DNA from: G963677085 sp963677085
Lineage (GTDB): Bacteria > Planctomycetota > Planctomycetia > Pirellulales > Thermoguttaceae
Assembly (NCBI GenBank): GCA_963677085.2
Contig: CAXXFH010000006.1
Coordinates: forward strand, 558,001 to 622,000
Direction: 5' to 3'
DNA length: 64,000 nucleotides
Below, piece after piece: positions 17,074 to 26,804 of the stretch. A program made the position numbers and the translations under genes. The notes under the pieces are model-generated. The model saw only the letters and a program-made list of their open reading frames with translations. It searched no databases and was not told the origin of the DNA. Numbering within the stretch: position 1 is the first letter of the stretch; each line of letters begins with the position of its first letter.

Positions 17074-18585
17074 ATGAAAAGGTTGCGAACCATACTGCCC
17101 GGGTTCGTGGTGCTTATCGGTGCCGCGACCGCCTGGGGCCAGTACGGGTTATACGGCTCGCCCGAACTGGTTAGCCTTCCGCCGGTGCAGCCGGCTGTTG
17201 GCGTTGTGCCGGGGATGTACCCCAGCACGCAGCCGGCGATCAACTGCTCGGCAATTCAGCCTGGGCCGATGATTGCCGCACCTGTTACCGGGCGCTACGG
17301 TGCGCCCACACCGCCGGCGCCACCCGCGCCGCCTGTTCCCCCGGCACCCAAGACGCCTACCGAAGCGGCGAGTCCTTCGCCGTCGGATGCACCGGCCTTG
17401 GTGCCCACGCCGCAACGACTGGACGTTGCCCCGGCGCGGCCGGCTAGTCCGGCTGCCGCTCCGAGTCTGGTCGAGCAAATGCTCAACGACCCGGTGACAA
17501 GTAGTGCGCCGTCGGCCGGTTGCGGTGGATGTTATTCGTCGAGCATCGAGGCGTTCGAAGACGCTGCCTGCAACGCCGACAACTACTGCTACGACGAGTG
17601 CTGTACGACCGAATGTTGCCCTTGGTATGGGCAAGTCTCGGCATTGATGCTCAGCCGTAATAAGGCGAACCGCGTTTGGGTGACTCACCGAACGCTTGCC
17701 CAAGAAAACCAGTTGATGAACACCCAAGATATCGACATGAAATGGCAGTGGGGGGGCGAAATCCGCTTCGGACGCCGCTTCTGCTGTGGTACTTGGGCGT
17801 TGGAAGCCACATATTGGGCCACTGAGGCGTTTACCGGCCATGCAAGCATCACAGGAGCCGCGAATTTAAGCACGCCATTGACGGTCAGCGGAATCGAGTT
17901 CGGCGTGGGCAATCCCGCCACAAACTGGTTTGACGGTGCCGACGAACACCGGCTCTCACGCCGCAATGAGTTCGAGAATGTGGAACTCGATTTCGTGACG
18001 TATCCGTTCGCGTCCAATGGTTATTCCGCGTGGGACATGAGCTGGTCTTTGGGAGCTCGCTTCTTCCGCTTCGAAGAGAACCTGATGTTCACCTCGTTGC
18101 GAGGTGGTGGTTCCTGGGCGAATCCGGATGAGTGGGCAGCGCTCAACGATCAGGTGACGAATAACCTGATCGGATTGCAGGCGGGTTTCGACGCCCACTA
18201 CCGCATCGCTCCCTCCTGGAGCCTTTATGTGGGGCCGAAGTTCGGTATCTACACTAACCACATGCGTCATCGTTTCAACGCCTACCTGGGCGACGGAACA
18301 GAGGCGACGCCCACGGCTGCTAGCGGCGTAACCGGCAGCTACCCGGTGGAATCCAGCGCCAACGCCATTTCGTTCCTCACCGAAGTCGACTTGGGGTTGC
18401 AGTGGCAGATTTCTCCGCGGTGGTCGGCCCATCTCGGTTATCGGGTGATCGTCGCCACGGGTATTGGGTTGTCGGACAACCAAATCCCGCCCTATATCGT
18501 CGACATTCCGGAAATCCGCGATATCGACAAGAACGGCGAGTTGATCCTCCACGGAGCGACCTTTGGCCTGAGCTACAACTTCTAA
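17074..18585 (+). CDS. BBP7 family outer-membrane beta-barrel protein
   Basis: This 503-residue protein has a signal peptide (MKRLRTILPGFVVLIGAATA, cleavage after AWGQ-type site) and a Pro/Ala-rich stretch (about 70-140). A Cys-rich segment (CGGCYSSS, then CCTTECCPWYG) leads into the barrel from about residue 190. The barrel shows alternating hydrophobic strands and ends with the C-terminal pattern LSYNF that diderm outer-membrane proteins use. BBP7 is characteristic of Planctomycetota; it is probably porin-like, but no transport has been shown. A strong hairpin terminator follows at 18770. Confidence 0.88.
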   Translation: MKRLRTILPGFVVLIGAATAWGQYGLYGSPELVSLPPVQPAVGVVPGMYPSTQPAINCSAIQPGPMIAAPVTGRYGAPTPPAPPAPPVPPAPKTPTEAASPSPSDAPALVPTPQRLDVAPARPASPAAAPSLVEQMLNDPVTSSAPSAGCGGCYSSSIEAFEDAACNADNYCYDECCTTECCPWYGQVSALMLSRNKANRVWVTHRTLAQENQLMNTQDIDMKWQWGGEIRFGRRFCCGTWALEATYWATEAFTGHASITGAANLSTPLTVSGIEFGVGNPATNWFDGADEHRLSRRNEFENVELDFVTYPFASNGYSAWDMSWSLGARFFRFEENLMFTSLRGGGSWANPDEWAALNDQVTNNLIGLQAGFDAHYRIAPSWSLYVGPKFGIYTNHMRHRFNAYLGDGTEATPTAASGVTGSYPVESSANAISFLTEVDLGLQWQISPRWSAHLGYRVIVATGIGLSDNQIPPYIVDIPEIRDIDKNGELILHGATFGLSYNF

Positions 18586-18769
18586 CACGGTACGACCGTA
18601 ACAGAATAGGAGACGCCGACTTGTGAGCGGCCCACTTGTGTTGGTCGCTGACGAGCACGCACGTGTGGAATAGATGCAGTTTGAGACTCTGAACTTTCTC
18701 GAAAGCAAGCACTAACGAGATTGGAAATGGGGCGTCCTCGGCCCTTGTGGCCGAGGATCGTCGAGCGAC

Positions 18770-18803
18770 AGGGCAGTCCTGGGTGGCCGGGACTGCCCTT
18801 TTT
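18770..18803 (+). terminator. Rho-independent terminator after the BBP7 gene
   Basis: The stem AGGGCAGTCC (18770-18779) pairs with GGACTGCCCT (18790-18799), followed by TTTTT. A second hairpin (CCTCGGCC against GGCCGAGG, 18736-18756) sits just before it. Confidence 0.85.
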
Positions 18804-18868
18804 GCGTTGAGCGATAGGAGTTGGGCGCAAGGCAGAGCCGTTTGCGGCTTCGCCCGGTCGGCACCGTC

Positions 18869-19432
18869 TCAGCGCGAGAAATTGTCGGGCTGGTGCTTGC
18901 CCTGATGCCGGTGGAGTCCGTGACGCAGGGCTTGGAAGAGCGGGTCGTTACGGACCGGGTCGAAGTCCGGCTCGTCGTCGACCATGTGGCGATAATCGGG
19001 GTCGATTTCCAGGGCTTGTGCCAGGTATTCGACTGCCCGGCGCCGGTTGCCCGCCAAGCTCCAGTAGCAGGCCAGATTGTAGTGCAGCAGCGGTTCGGTG
19101 GGGCAGGCGATCAACGCCCGCTCCAGCGAACTAATGGCACGATCGAGCTGGCCGGTCCGCTTGTAACACCAACCCAGTGCGCAGAAGACCTGGATATTAT
19201 CGGGATCGGCATCGGCCGCTTGCAGCAGAGGCATCACCGCTTCGTGGAAGCGATTCTGTTGACGTAGCGCTTCGCCCCAGAGATAGAGAGCGTGGACATC
19301 GAAGCGAGTGGGATCTCCCAATCGGGCTAGCGCATCGAGTGCCCGCCGGGGCAGTCCCAGTTCGAGATAACCTTCGGTCTCGCGCTGAATCTTCAACCGC
19401 CGCGAACGTTCGTTTTTCCAGTCCGTTTTCAT
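18869..19432 (-). CDS. Tetratricopeptide-repeat protein
   Basis: The 187-residue cytoplasmic protein has three or four TPR helices, for example ALYLWGEALRQQNRFHEAV, then ALGWCYKRTGQLDRAISSLE and YNLACYWSLAGNRRRAVEYL. The C-terminal pattern DEPDFDPVRNDPLFQAL is typical of planctomycete TPR proteins of this size. TPR domains mediate protein binding; no catalytic motif is seen, so the partner is unknown. No signal peptide is visible. Confidence 0.85.
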   Translation of the reverse strand: MKTDWKNERSRRLKIQRETEGYLELGLPRRALDALARLGDPTRFDVHALYLWGEALRQQNRFHEAVMPLLQAADADPDNIQVFCALGWCYKRTGQLDRAISSLERALIACPTEPLLHYNLACYWSLAGNRRRAVEYLAQALEIDPDYRHMVDDEPDFDPVRNDPLFQALRHGLHRHQGKHQPDNFSR

Positions 19433-20112
19433 GCCCAGCTACTCCCAAAGCGGGACGACGATTTTTCCAAGTGGTTCCAGCTCCTACTTGCGAGTGCGTC
19501 CAAGCGAATTGCTGGTTCCGAGGCAGACTAGGGCCACACCGGTCTTGCCTCAGGCTCCCCTGAAATCGGCGAAAGACATGGGGCAACGTGGACCTGGGGA
19601 ACCTTTACCGGCCCACCGTGCCTACCCCTTTCCACCAAATGAAATGCGTAAACTAGTGGCGACAACTCGAGGTTGGTGTCTCCAATGTGATTGTAACGTG
19701 GGCTGGCAAGAGCCCAAAGAGCATAATTGGTCGGGGCTTCTAAATGCTGGATTTATAAGGGATAACGGAAAATCGCAGCGTTTTCTTAAGCGATGGACAT
19801 TATCCCCGATCCGGATTAGCACAGGTCCCCGCCTCGGATTAGTACGGCGTTTAACGGAAGGTTCAAACGCGTTTGTCGTACCGTGTTGCGTTGCGCAAAG
19901 TTGGGTTCCGACTTGGCATGATCGAGCCCACGCGCTGAACGGGCCCCCTGCGTCGGCCAGTAGAAAGAGGGTTCCTTTCCTTCGAGAAGGGGGACGCAAC
20001 CGGCAGGTTTTCGTTGCCCGGCTGGCAACAACATCTTGCCATGCGACGGATCGGCGTTGCGGTACGGTGTTTTTTCGAGGAGCGCTCGTGGCACGCGTGT
20101 GTGTCACGTGGG
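19433..20112. other. Gene-free spacer, about 680 bp
   Basis: Several open frames cover this stretch on both strands, but none has a ribosome site or recognisable motif, and each overlaps others in unlikely frames. A small hairpin (GTTGCC CGGCT GGCAAC, about 20013-20030) with A-rich flank could terminate the HDOD gene on the minus strand. I see nothing else. Confidence 0.45.
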
Positions 20113-21027
20113 TTATGCGGAGGCGGCCGTCGCGGCAGTATACCGTTCGGCCAGGGAGCGGCTCGGCGCGGTCAGGTTGAGCAAGGGCGCAAATTCGGCG
20201 AACTCCACGTCGACCTCCTCGAGCAACTTGGCCGGCGAGGAACTTCGTTTGGCTACCTTGGCACAATACGTTTCGTATTGCTTACATTCAGGCCAGCCCT
20301 GGTCGACCGTGCTCGGCAGCAAGGTCGACAACGCCACGGCAAAATGTGCTGGGGCACTGTCGATCTGGGTGGCCCAGTGATCGATCTTGTGATGTTCGCA
20401 GATCAACGCGCCAAACGTGTCGGGTAGATTCCAGTGTTCGGCCATCAGACTTGCCGCTTCGGCGTGGGTCCAACCCAAGACCTTTTGCTCTAAGGCGGAA
20501 AGCCGGTTGCGGCCGCCTTCTCGGGCAATCAGCAGTTTGGTGTACAACTCGGGCGCTTGCTTGGCCAGCATGGGAACGGCCATGTCTTGCAGCAACGCCG
20601 CGGCAAACGGTTCTTCGGGATCGATGATTTCCAGATGCCGGGCAAGATGCCGGGCAAACAGGGCCCGACGTAGCGAGTCTTGCCAAAGGTGCTTCAACTC
20701 GAAGGGACCGCATTTGGGGTTCGGCATCAAGTCGAAGACCGCACTCCAAAGCACGAAGTTCTTGATCGTCCGCGTGCCGACCAGCGTGACTGCCGACTTC
20801 ACGGTGGAAATCTCGTGCGAAAACCCGAAGTACGACGAATTGACGAATCGCAAGACTTGACCGGCAACGCCCGGATCGGATTCGATCGGCAGAGCGTAGT
20901 CGTCCGGCCCCTTCGTCGGATCTTGCGAGAGTTCCAGTACACGAATCGCGCTCTGCGGCAAAGCGGGAAGCTCTGCTTTCGCCAATAGAGTTTTTAAGTT
21001 GACAGGTTGTTGTGTTTTCCGGCCCAT
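20113..21027 (-). CDS. HDOD domain signalling protein
   Basis: The 304-residue protein carries the HDOD fold, a degenerate HD-domain hydrolase. The family pattern runs LPALPQSAIRVLELS at about 15-29, then IESDPGVAGQVLRFVNS at about 48-64 and VKSAVTLVGTRTIKNFVLW. HD metal ligands are partly lost, as in HDOD, so it is probably a protein-binding or regulatory module rather than a phosphodiesterase. Such proteins often act with chemotaxis or c-di-GMP systems. It stands alone on the minus strand. Confidence 0.87.
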   Translation of the reverse strand: MGRKTQQPVNLKTLLAKAELPALPQSAIRVLELSQDPTKGPDDYALPIESDPGVAGQVLRFVNSSYFGFSHEISTVKSAVTLVGTRTIKNFVLWSAVFDLMPNPKCGPFELKHLWQDSLRRALFARHLARHLEIIDPEEPFAAALLQDMAVPMLAKQAPELYTKLLIAREGGRNRLSALEQKVLGWTHAEAASLMAEHWNLPDTFGALICEHHKIDHWATQIDSAPAHFAVALSTLLPSTVDQGWPECKQYETYCAKVAKRSSSPAKLLEEVDVEFAEFAPLLNLTAPSRSLAERYTAATAASA

Positions 21028-21506
21028 AGTTTTCTCTTCACCCCTGATTCGAAAACGTAGTGCAGCACCTCCGGCACACTAGCCGAAAAGACGGGTTGCC
21101 CACTAGGTTCGCAAGAAAACGTACGCCATAAGTGTCGTGTGAGCAAACTCAAGCCATCTCGGCCGTTTGCCCTCGACCGGTCAAAACGGCCATGGCGGCC
21201 ACTCTCCTTAGCGGATGCTCGCGACGGGTCGCAACGGTTTTTCGTGCGCTTTCCGATTGTTGCGGCAACGCGACGATGTGGCTTTCGGGCAACGCCACTT
21301 CGCCCGGTGCGTTGCGTTTTCGCCACCACGGCTGTAAGTGCTCTTCGGGCCGAATTGTCGCAACCTGTTTTCCCCCGGCACGTTGAGCTCACTCGGTACA
21401 CGTCGTTGCCACGATCGGTGCGGCAGTTGCAAGGAGTTCTTCCCATCGGCTCGTTCTTCGCGCGGGTTCTCGCGCCTTTGATACGGCTGCCTGGGGAGAC
21501 AGAACG
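21028..21506. other. Gene-free spacer, about 480 bp
   Basis: This is the divergent spacer between the HDOD gene and the small membrane-type gene. It must hold both promoters. It has Cys- and Gly-codon-like runs on several frames but no motif-bearing ORF, and no clear repeat copy. Confidence 0.4.
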
Positions 21507-21902
21507 ATGCGTCGGATTGGCGGTTTAGTTTCTGGGTTGTTGGTATTGGGGTGGCTCGCTGCCAATGTGCCGTTGTCCAATTCGGAAGCCGGTCGTTCAG
21601 TTGCCGCATCGCGTACCATGATGTGGGATTCTGCCAGCGTTGTCGGCGACAACATTGTCTCTGTCGACCACCTTTCTGACGAGAGCTTGTCATGGTCTTG
21701 TCCGCAAACCGTCGGCTCAACGTGGCGGCGCACCCGCAGCGGCTGGGAACGTTGCGAATGGTGGGAACCCCACGAGCCGTTGTCGCGACCTGCTCTGCAT
21801 CCGCTCGTTGTCGGCTCGCTCCAGTTGTTGATCTCCGTGGCCGCCCTCATGTTTTGTTCTTCGGCGAACGTCCGAAAATCGCCGGTCGTAGGCACCGCCT
21901 GA
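21507..21902 (+). CDS. Small membrane-associated hypothetical protein
   Basis: The ATG follows a modest GGGGAGA ribosome site. The 131-residue product starts with a hydrophobic N-terminus (GGLVSGLLVLGWLAANVPL), probably a signal anchor, and has a second hydrophobic stretch near the C-terminus (LVVGSLQLLISVAALMF). The middle is polar and Trp-rich (SWSCPQTVGSTWRRT). No family is recognised. The frame is open and bounded by spacer, so the gene is plausible but not certain. Confidence 0.45.
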   Translation: MRRIGGLVSGLLVLGWLAANVPLSNSEAGRSVAASRTMMWDSASVVGDNIVSVDHLSDESLSWSCPQTVGSTWRRTRSGWERCEWWEPHEPLSRPALHPLVVGSLQLLISVAALMFCSSANVRKSPVVGTA

Positions 21903-22211
21903 AACGGGGTGGTAGGGCCACCTGCCAGATTGGTGCCTGCCGCACCCAGGCGAGAAGCCGCTTCCGTTGGTCGCGAGTGCATTTATCGAACCGACCAACT
22001 TCTTCTAGGCGGTACACAATCAAATGGGCCTGTTCTTCTCCCAGCCTTGGCCGCAATCTAGCCCTGAATAGGGGGGCTAATCGTCATTTCTTGTGATTTG
22101 CCATTTTCGCCGGATTCTTGCACGGATTCTTGTGTGGCTCGGCACTAATACCAATGTGGACCCTAGCAGACAGGCTGCGTTGGTTTCTCCCCCAGTAGGA
22201 GTGTTCTTGCC
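21903..22211. other. Gene-free spacer with a partial repeat
   Basis: Near 21936-21980 is CCGCACCCAGGCGAGAAGCC followed by GCTTCCGTTGGTCGC, matching the repeat family at 16500 and 50440. The remainder holds the leader of the next gene; its start follows AGTAGGAGTG. Confidence 0.5.
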
Positions 22212-24584
22212 ATGCGACTAACCCTTCGAACGATGCTGGCCTATATGGATGGCATCCTCGAGCCAGACGATGCCGACGATATCGGTCGGAAAATCAAAGA
22301 CAGCGAGTTTGCCACCGGACTAATGCACCGCATCCGAGACGTGATGCGGCGTCTGCGCTTGGCTGCTCCCGGGGTGGCGGAACGTGGTCCTGGGATCGAC
22401 TCTAACACGGTGGCCGAATATCTCGACAACACGCTTCACGACGATCGGGTGGCCGACTTCGAGAAGGTGTGCCTCGATTCCGATGTCCACCTTGCCGAGG
22501 TGGCTTCTTGTCATCAGGTGCTGACGCTGGTCTTGGGCGAGGCGGCCGAAATCGACCCCGGTGCCCGGCAGCGGATGTACGGTATCCCCGAAGTTGCCCG
22601 GCGGATGGAAGCGATCGACGACGAAACCCCCGCGGCGGCCGAGCAGCCGGCAGCGACGGCCACCGTGGCCGAAACGAAACCCACGGTCTCGGCCGCGCAC
22701 AAGCGACGCGACAAGCCTACGGTTCCCGATTACCTGCGTGAGCCGGATAAGCGTCGGCGTTGGCCGGCTCGGGTGGGTGCTATGGTGTTGGTGGCCTGTC
22801 TGGCTATGGTTGTGTTGATTGCCCTCGGGCAGTTTAACCCCGGGACCCCGCTCGGAAATCTGTTGGGTGTTGGGCCAAGTGGGGCGGAAGTGGCTGCCAC
22901 CGAAAAGGACCAGGCGCCGGGTTCGCCCTTGGCTCCCCGGATCCCCGATCTACCGCCGGCGGCCGTACCACCGGCCGTGGCGTCGCCGACCGATTTGCCG
23001 GGCGCCGAGCAGGGGGCGGCGGTCGAACCAGGCAAAGCGACCGACGTTGCATCGACCGCGCCAACCGTGAAAACGCCCGACGACGGTACCTCGTTGAAAC
23101 AGCCGGAGGTCGTTCAGCCGCCCGTTGAACCGGTGGCTGCTGAGCCGGCGGTTGCCGAGCCGTTGCCGCCCGGGACAGAACCTCCAGTGGCGCCCATGCC
23201 GCAGGATGTTGCAGTGAATCCACCAGTGCCGAAGACCCCGGGGGCTGAGCCGCTGCCACCATCGGTGGTGCCGGGCGAAATGCCGACCGAGCCGAGCCTC
23301 GTCGAACCCGCGACAGAGCCGGGCGAGCCGGAGCCGGAGGGGGTGGCCGGTACGGAGCCCGCCGTGCCGGGCAAGCAGCCGCCGGTGCCCCCGGTCCGCA
23401 TGGGACGTCTCATGACCGAGGGCCAAGTGCTTTTGAGCTTCGACACCATGGCGGGCGTGTGGCAACGCGTGGCCACCAAGGGCATCCTTTATCCCAACGG
23501 TGCCCTGTTGGCGTTGCCGACCTTTCATCCAGAGGTCTCGCTCAGCAGTGGTGTGAATATGCAAATGTTGGGCGGGGCCAAGCTCGAATTGCTGCCCGCC
23601 GAGGCGGAAGTCCCGTCGGGGATCAAAGTCTTTTGCGGTCGTGTGTTCCTAATGCCTTTGGCTGAAGCCGGCAAACAGGTGCGGCTGGTTATCGGTGGGC
23701 ACCAGGGCGTGTTGGCATTCGCCGACGCGGAATCGATCATGGCGGTCGACGTGGTGCCGGTTCATCTGCCGGGTACGAATCCGGAAGAAGAGCCGGCGTT
23801 GATCGTGGCCGAGTTGTACGCGCGAAGCGGGGGACTCGTCTGGACCGAACAGATCGGCGGCCAGGTAAAAACCGTGCGGATCGAGCCGCAGCAGCGGTTG
23901 GTGCTCGACGAGCAGCCGCTCGGCGAGGCCGTCGCGGTCGAGACACTTCCGGCTTGGATTACGGCCGATGTGTCGGAAACGGTCAGTCTACTGGATCGTC
24001 GGGCGGCGCCGGTAATCGAGCAGGCCTTACCGGTCGATCGTTCGGTTAACTTGAGCCTTCGTGAACTGGCCGACCACCGCAAGGAAGAGGTGCGATGGCT
24101 GGCGCAGCGTTGTTTGGCCGAGGTCGACTATTTCAGCCCGATGGTTGTTGTGCTCAACGATGCCTCCCGAAAACTCGATTGGCCCGACTACATCGAGCAA
24201 CTTCGGGCCGGAATCGCCCGAGATCCGAAATCGGCGGCGGCCGTGCGAACTGCTCTGGAGAAGCAATACGGCCAGACGGCGCCCGAGTTGTATCGCATGT
24301 TGTGGGGGTACACCCAAGATGGCCTGAAGGCGGGCGATGCCGGCGACCTGGTGGGGTATCTCGACAGCGACAATTTGGCCTTGAGGGTGTTGAGCTTCTG
24401 GAATCTCAAGGACATCACAGGGCTTGGGCTGTTCTACCGGCCGGAGTTCACCGCCGCGAAGAGGAAGCAGCCTGTGCAGAAATGGAAGGATCGCGTAGGG
24501 TCGGGCGAAATTTGGGCGAAACCGCCAGGAGTTCACAAGCTTCCCGAGGAGCCGTCGGCTCCGGAACTGGAATCGCCGCTCTGA
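22212..24584 (+). CDS. Large membrane-anchored protein with anti-sigma-like N-terminus and FecR-like region
   Basis: The 790-residue protein has a soluble helical N-terminus (1-110, MLAYMDGILEPDDADDIGRK, then TVAEYLDNTLHDDRVADFEK) that resembles the short helical domains at the start of planctomycete anti-sigma-type proteins. One transmembrane helix follows at about 188-206 (AMVLVACLAMVVLIALGQF). A long Pro-, Val- and Glu-rich linker (about 225-395) would cross the periplasm. The rest has FecR-like beta structure (VLLSFDTMAGVWQRV) and a helical C-terminus. Function is inferred only as sensing or scaffolding. A strong terminator follows. Confidence 0.75.
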   Translation: MRLTLRTMLAYMDGILEPDDADDIGRKIKDSEFATGLMHRIRDVMRRLRLAAPGVAERGPGIDSNTVAEYLDNTLHDDRVADFEKVCLDSDVHLAEVASCHQVLTLVLGEAAEIDPGARQRMYGIPEVARRMEAIDDETPAAAEQPAATATVAETKPTVSAAHKRRDKPTVPDYLREPDKRRRWPARVGAMVLVACLAMVVLIALGQFNPGTPLGNLLGVGPSGAEVAATEKDQAPGSPLAPRIPDLPPAAVPPAVASPTDLPGAEQGAAVEPGKATDVASTAPTVKTPDDGTSLKQPEVVQPPVEPVAAEPAVAEPLPPGTEPPVAPMPQDVAVNPPVPKTPGAEPLPPSVVPGEMPTEPSLVEPATEPGEPEPEGVAGTEPAVPGKQPPVPPVRMGRLMTEGQVLLSFDTMAGVWQRVATKGILYPNGALLALPTFHPEVSLSSGVNMQMLGGAKLELLPAEAEVPSGIKVFCGRVFLMPLAEAGKQVRLVIGGHQGVLAFADAESIMAVDVVPVHLPGTNPEEEPALIVAELYARSGGLVWTEQIGGQVKTVRIEPQQRLVLDEQPLGEAVAVETLPAWITADVSETVSLLDRRAAPVIEQALPVDRSVNLSLRELADHRKEEVRWLAQRCLAEVDYFSPMVVVLNDASRKLDWPDYIEQLRAGIARDPKSAAAVRTALEKQYGQTAPELYRMLWGYTQDGLKAGDAGDLVGYLDSDNLALRVLSFWNLKDITGLGLFYRPEFTAAKRKQPVQKWKDRVGSGEIWAKPPGVHKLPEEPSAPELESPL

Positions 24585-24607
24585 TACTTGTCGAGGCATG
24601 GACAATT

Positions 24608-24652
24608 GCAGGGGCCTTGGGTGGATTTCACCCGAGGCCCCTGCGCGTTTTC
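24608..24652 (+). terminator. Rho-independent terminator
   Basis: GCAGGGGCCTTGGGTG (24608-24623) pairs with CACCCGAGGCCCCTGC (24629-24644) around a five-base loop, followed by GCGTTTTC. It lies 24 bases after the stop of the FecR-like gene. Confidence 0.9.
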
Positions 24653-25273
24653 TTGGGCCCAGATGTCTCGATGTTCTCGCTTCTTGCCGCCACGGTCCTA
24701 CTGCTCGCTCGGCAACGACGATGTAGGGGCCTATAGCAGCGAGCTAATCGCGTAAGTTCCTACCGCCCGGGGTGTGCGAAAAAAATAGTGAGATTTGCCT
24801 CGCGCTGGTGCTGGGTTGCCGGTTGGCTGTGAAATTGCGGTTTGGCGCCGGCCGGCCGATAGTGAGAATCTTAATTCGTTGGGAGCTAACGTGGAGTGGG
24901 AATGCTTGTCATTCTTCGCAACCGCCGCTACGTACGCGTGTTGAGGCGAGCAACCCGTTTGCGGTCTGGTGCGCGGCAGGATGGTTAGGCCGTAGGATGC
25001 GAGTGGGGGGTGGTCGTAGGGATACCACGGCTGATGGCGGGTGGTCATCGGGTGTGGTACGGGGCTTTGATGTTCGGGGGGGCTGGTTTGCCCCCTTACA
25101 CGCCCTCGCGCACAAGCTAGACTGAGATAGGTGGGCAGGAAGGCCTTCCGTCTGGCATTGAACGCCTTGCGTTGTGCATCGCCGCCAATGTCGCTAGAAT
25201 GGTGGGTTTGATCGTCGATGGAAGGCGATCGCCCGGGATCTCCATTGGGAGTTCGAAGCAAGGAGTGGACTCG
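24653..25273. other. Gene-free spacer, about 620 bp
   Basis: Long minus-strand frames in this stretch lack ribosome sites and family motifs. A hairpin-like GGGGGGCTGG/CCCCC run is seen at about 25077-25095. The leader of hpf lies at the right end. Nothing else is supported. Confidence 0.4.
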
Positions 25274-25624
25274 GTGCAAATCAACATTTCGACCCGGCAT
25301 GGTCGCGTCAGCGAACAGACTCAAGAGAAGGTCCGTCAGAAGCTGGAGAAACTTTCGCGATTCTTTGATCGTCTCTCCACGATTGAGCTGACCATTAACC
25401 TGGAGCATCGAGATAATCCGGTTGTCGACCTCAAGGTCTCAGCAGAGCACAAGCACGATTTTTGTGCGACCTGTCAGGCTGAGGAACTCATGGCCGCGGT
25501 CGACAAGCTCATCGACAAGATGGAGCAACAACTGCGTAAGTACAAAGAGAAGGTGCAGGACCGGCATCGCGCCACGGGGATGCGGCAGCAAGCGGCATCG
25601 TCGGAGGCAGAGTTGGAGTCCTGA
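25274..25624 (+). CDS. hpf: Ribosome hibernation promoting factor, short form
   Basis: The GTG start, 8 bases after AAGGAG (25260-25265), gives 116 residues beginning MQINISTRHGRVSEQTQEKV. An in-frame ATG at 25172 adds an unrelated segment and is rejected. The HPF/YfiA core is complete (EKLSRFFDRLSTIELTINLE, then DLKVSAEHKHDFCATCQAEE). The short C-terminal tail is charged, not the dimerising domain of long HPF. It binds the 30S decoding site to inactivate idle ribosomes. It precedes ptsN, an arrangement also known in proteobacteria (rpoN-hpf-ptsN). Confidence 0.9.
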   Translation: MQINISTRHGRVSEQTQEKVRQKLEKLSRFFDRLSTIELTINLEHRDNPVVDLKVSAEHKHDFCATCQAEELMAAVDKLIDKMEQQLRKYKEKVQDRHRATGMRQQAASSEAELES

Positions 25625-25689
25625 CCGCAGATTACAGCTGAGACTTCCCACAGCACGGTGAAAGACGCGGCATACGGCCCTTGTTGCTT

Positions 25690-25770
25690 TGATAGACTGA
25701 ATGAACGGAGGGCGACCGACGGGAGCCTCGTTTTGAGGCACTTGTTCGTGGTCAACCGTTCAATGGAAAT
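25690..25770. repeat. GCGACC-core repeat, copy with GAATGAACGG/CCGTTCAAT arms
   Basis: TGAATGAACGG (25698-25708) is inverted as CCGTTCAATGG near 25756-25766, around a core GGCGACCGACGGGAGCC. The same arms recur at 29346-29411. The surrounding spacer 25625-25979 is otherwise leader for ptsN. Confidence 0.7.
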
Positions 25771-25903
25771 CACGCATCCTTTAAGGGTCGGTCGCGAACG
25801 ATGCATGTTGATATGTGTCGTGTCGACATTTGTCGGCGGTCTTTCCGCGGCGGTGGTTTGGAAGTAAAGAAACCAACGAAATAAGAGGAACCCTTGGTCG
25901 AAC

Positions 25904-25936
25904 CGGGCGATTGCCCGAGGTCCTTGTTAGGGACCT
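25904..25936 (+). promoter_or_regulatory. Two adjacent hairpins in the ptsN leader
   Basis: CGGGC GATT GCCCG (25904-25917) is followed at once by AGGTCC TTGTTAG GGACCT (25918-25936). They lie 44 bases upstream of ptsN. They could be an attenuator or a processing site, but no known family is recognised. Confidence 0.4.
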
Positions 25937-25979
25937 TTCGGTTTACGACAAAGGTTGAGAAAGAAGGGAGAATGCCTGC

Positions 25980-26456
25980 ATGAAGTTTGCCGACTTTGTG
26001 TGCAGCGATGCAATTCGCGCCGAGTTAAAGGCCTTCGACAAAGAAGGAGCCATCCGTGAGATGGTTCAGTCGTTGCTTGATGCTGGGAAGATCGAGGCCG
26101 ACGAGTATGAGGGTATCGTCAAGGCGATCCTCAAACGCGAAGAGCTAGGTAGCACGGGTATCGGCCGCGGAGTGGCCGTGCCCCACACCAAGCATCCCAG
26201 CGTGGATCGACTGGTGGGAACGGTGGCCATTAGCGGCGAGGGGGTGGATTTCGCCAGCCTCGACGGCGAAATCGTCCAACTGTTCTTCCTCTTGATTTCA
26301 CCACCCGACCGACCGGGAGATCACCTGCGGGCGCTGGAAAACATTTCTCGCCAGCTCCGCGATGACACGTTCTGCCGTTTCCTAAAACAGGCCAAGACGG
26401 CGGGAGATATTCAGCAACTTTTGGACGAAGCTGATAATAATCAGTTCGCGTCGTAG
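25980..26456 (+). CDS. ptsN: PTS EIIA-Ntr-type protein
   Basis: This 158-residue EIIA domain of the fructose/nitrogen-regulatory class accepts phosphate from HPr and signals to other proteins rather than importing sugar. The phospho-histidine is His69 in VAVPHTKHPSVDRLV. The start MKFADFVCSDAIRAELKAFD follows AAGAAGGGAG. The family pattern ILKREELGSTGIGRGVAVPH and LLISPPDRPGDHLRAL is complete. With ptsH and ptsI downstream and no EIIB or EIIC in the window, it fits a regulatory phosphorelay. Confidence 0.9.
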   Translation: MKFADFVCSDAIRAELKAFDKEGAIREMVQSLLDAGKIEADEYEGIVKAILKREELGSTGIGRGVAVPHTKHPSVDRLVGTVAISGEGVDFASLDGEIVQLFFLLISPPDRPGDHLRALENISRQLRDDTFCRFLKQAKTAGDIQQLLDEADNNQFAS

Positions 26457-26804
26457 GTTGAAGGGTTTTGCTCCGCTTGGCTTTGGTTTCGGCCGCAGCC
26501 GTTGCTGCGCTAATGCATGGGTTGGTTGTTGCCGTGCTGGCCAAGGATTCGCGGAGCGAAGTCACCCCCCTCTTCCGAGACGCGGGCGTCAGGGGTTTTC
26601 GTGGGTTGGCGCCTCTTGGGGCGCTGCTGTGGCTGGCCGGCGATTCGCCTCGCGGGAAAGTTGCAGGACATAGTTGGAAAACCCTGCTGCCTAAATTAAC
26701 CTTGCTGGCAACGAAACTTGTTGGCTAGAGAATCATGCTCATGCGTGGGCGAGCCCGAGCGGTGGAAATGTAAATCCTATCTGCGTGTCTATCTAGTGTC
26801 GCCG
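26457..26804. other. Spacer between ptsN and ptsH
   Basis: An 86-residue frame starting at a TTG (26468) has a hydrophobic N-terminus but no ribosome site and no recognisable motif, so I leave it uncalled. The stretch otherwise holds the ptsH leader. No repeat copy is clear. Confidence 0.4.

Noticed and set aside
19431..20180. Plus-strand 249-codon frame between the TPR and HDOD genes
   Set aside because: It has no motif, an odd amino-acid mix (Arg, Pro, Cys), and runs into the HDOD gene on the other strand.
24731..25408. Minus-strand 225-codon frame covering the hpf leader
   Set aside because: It overlaps the hpf gene and has no family pattern.
26468..26728. 86-codon frame between ptsN and ptsH
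   Set aside because: It starts at TTG with no ribosome site and, beyond one hydrophobic stretch, shows nothing. It may be a decayed gene, but evidence is too weak.
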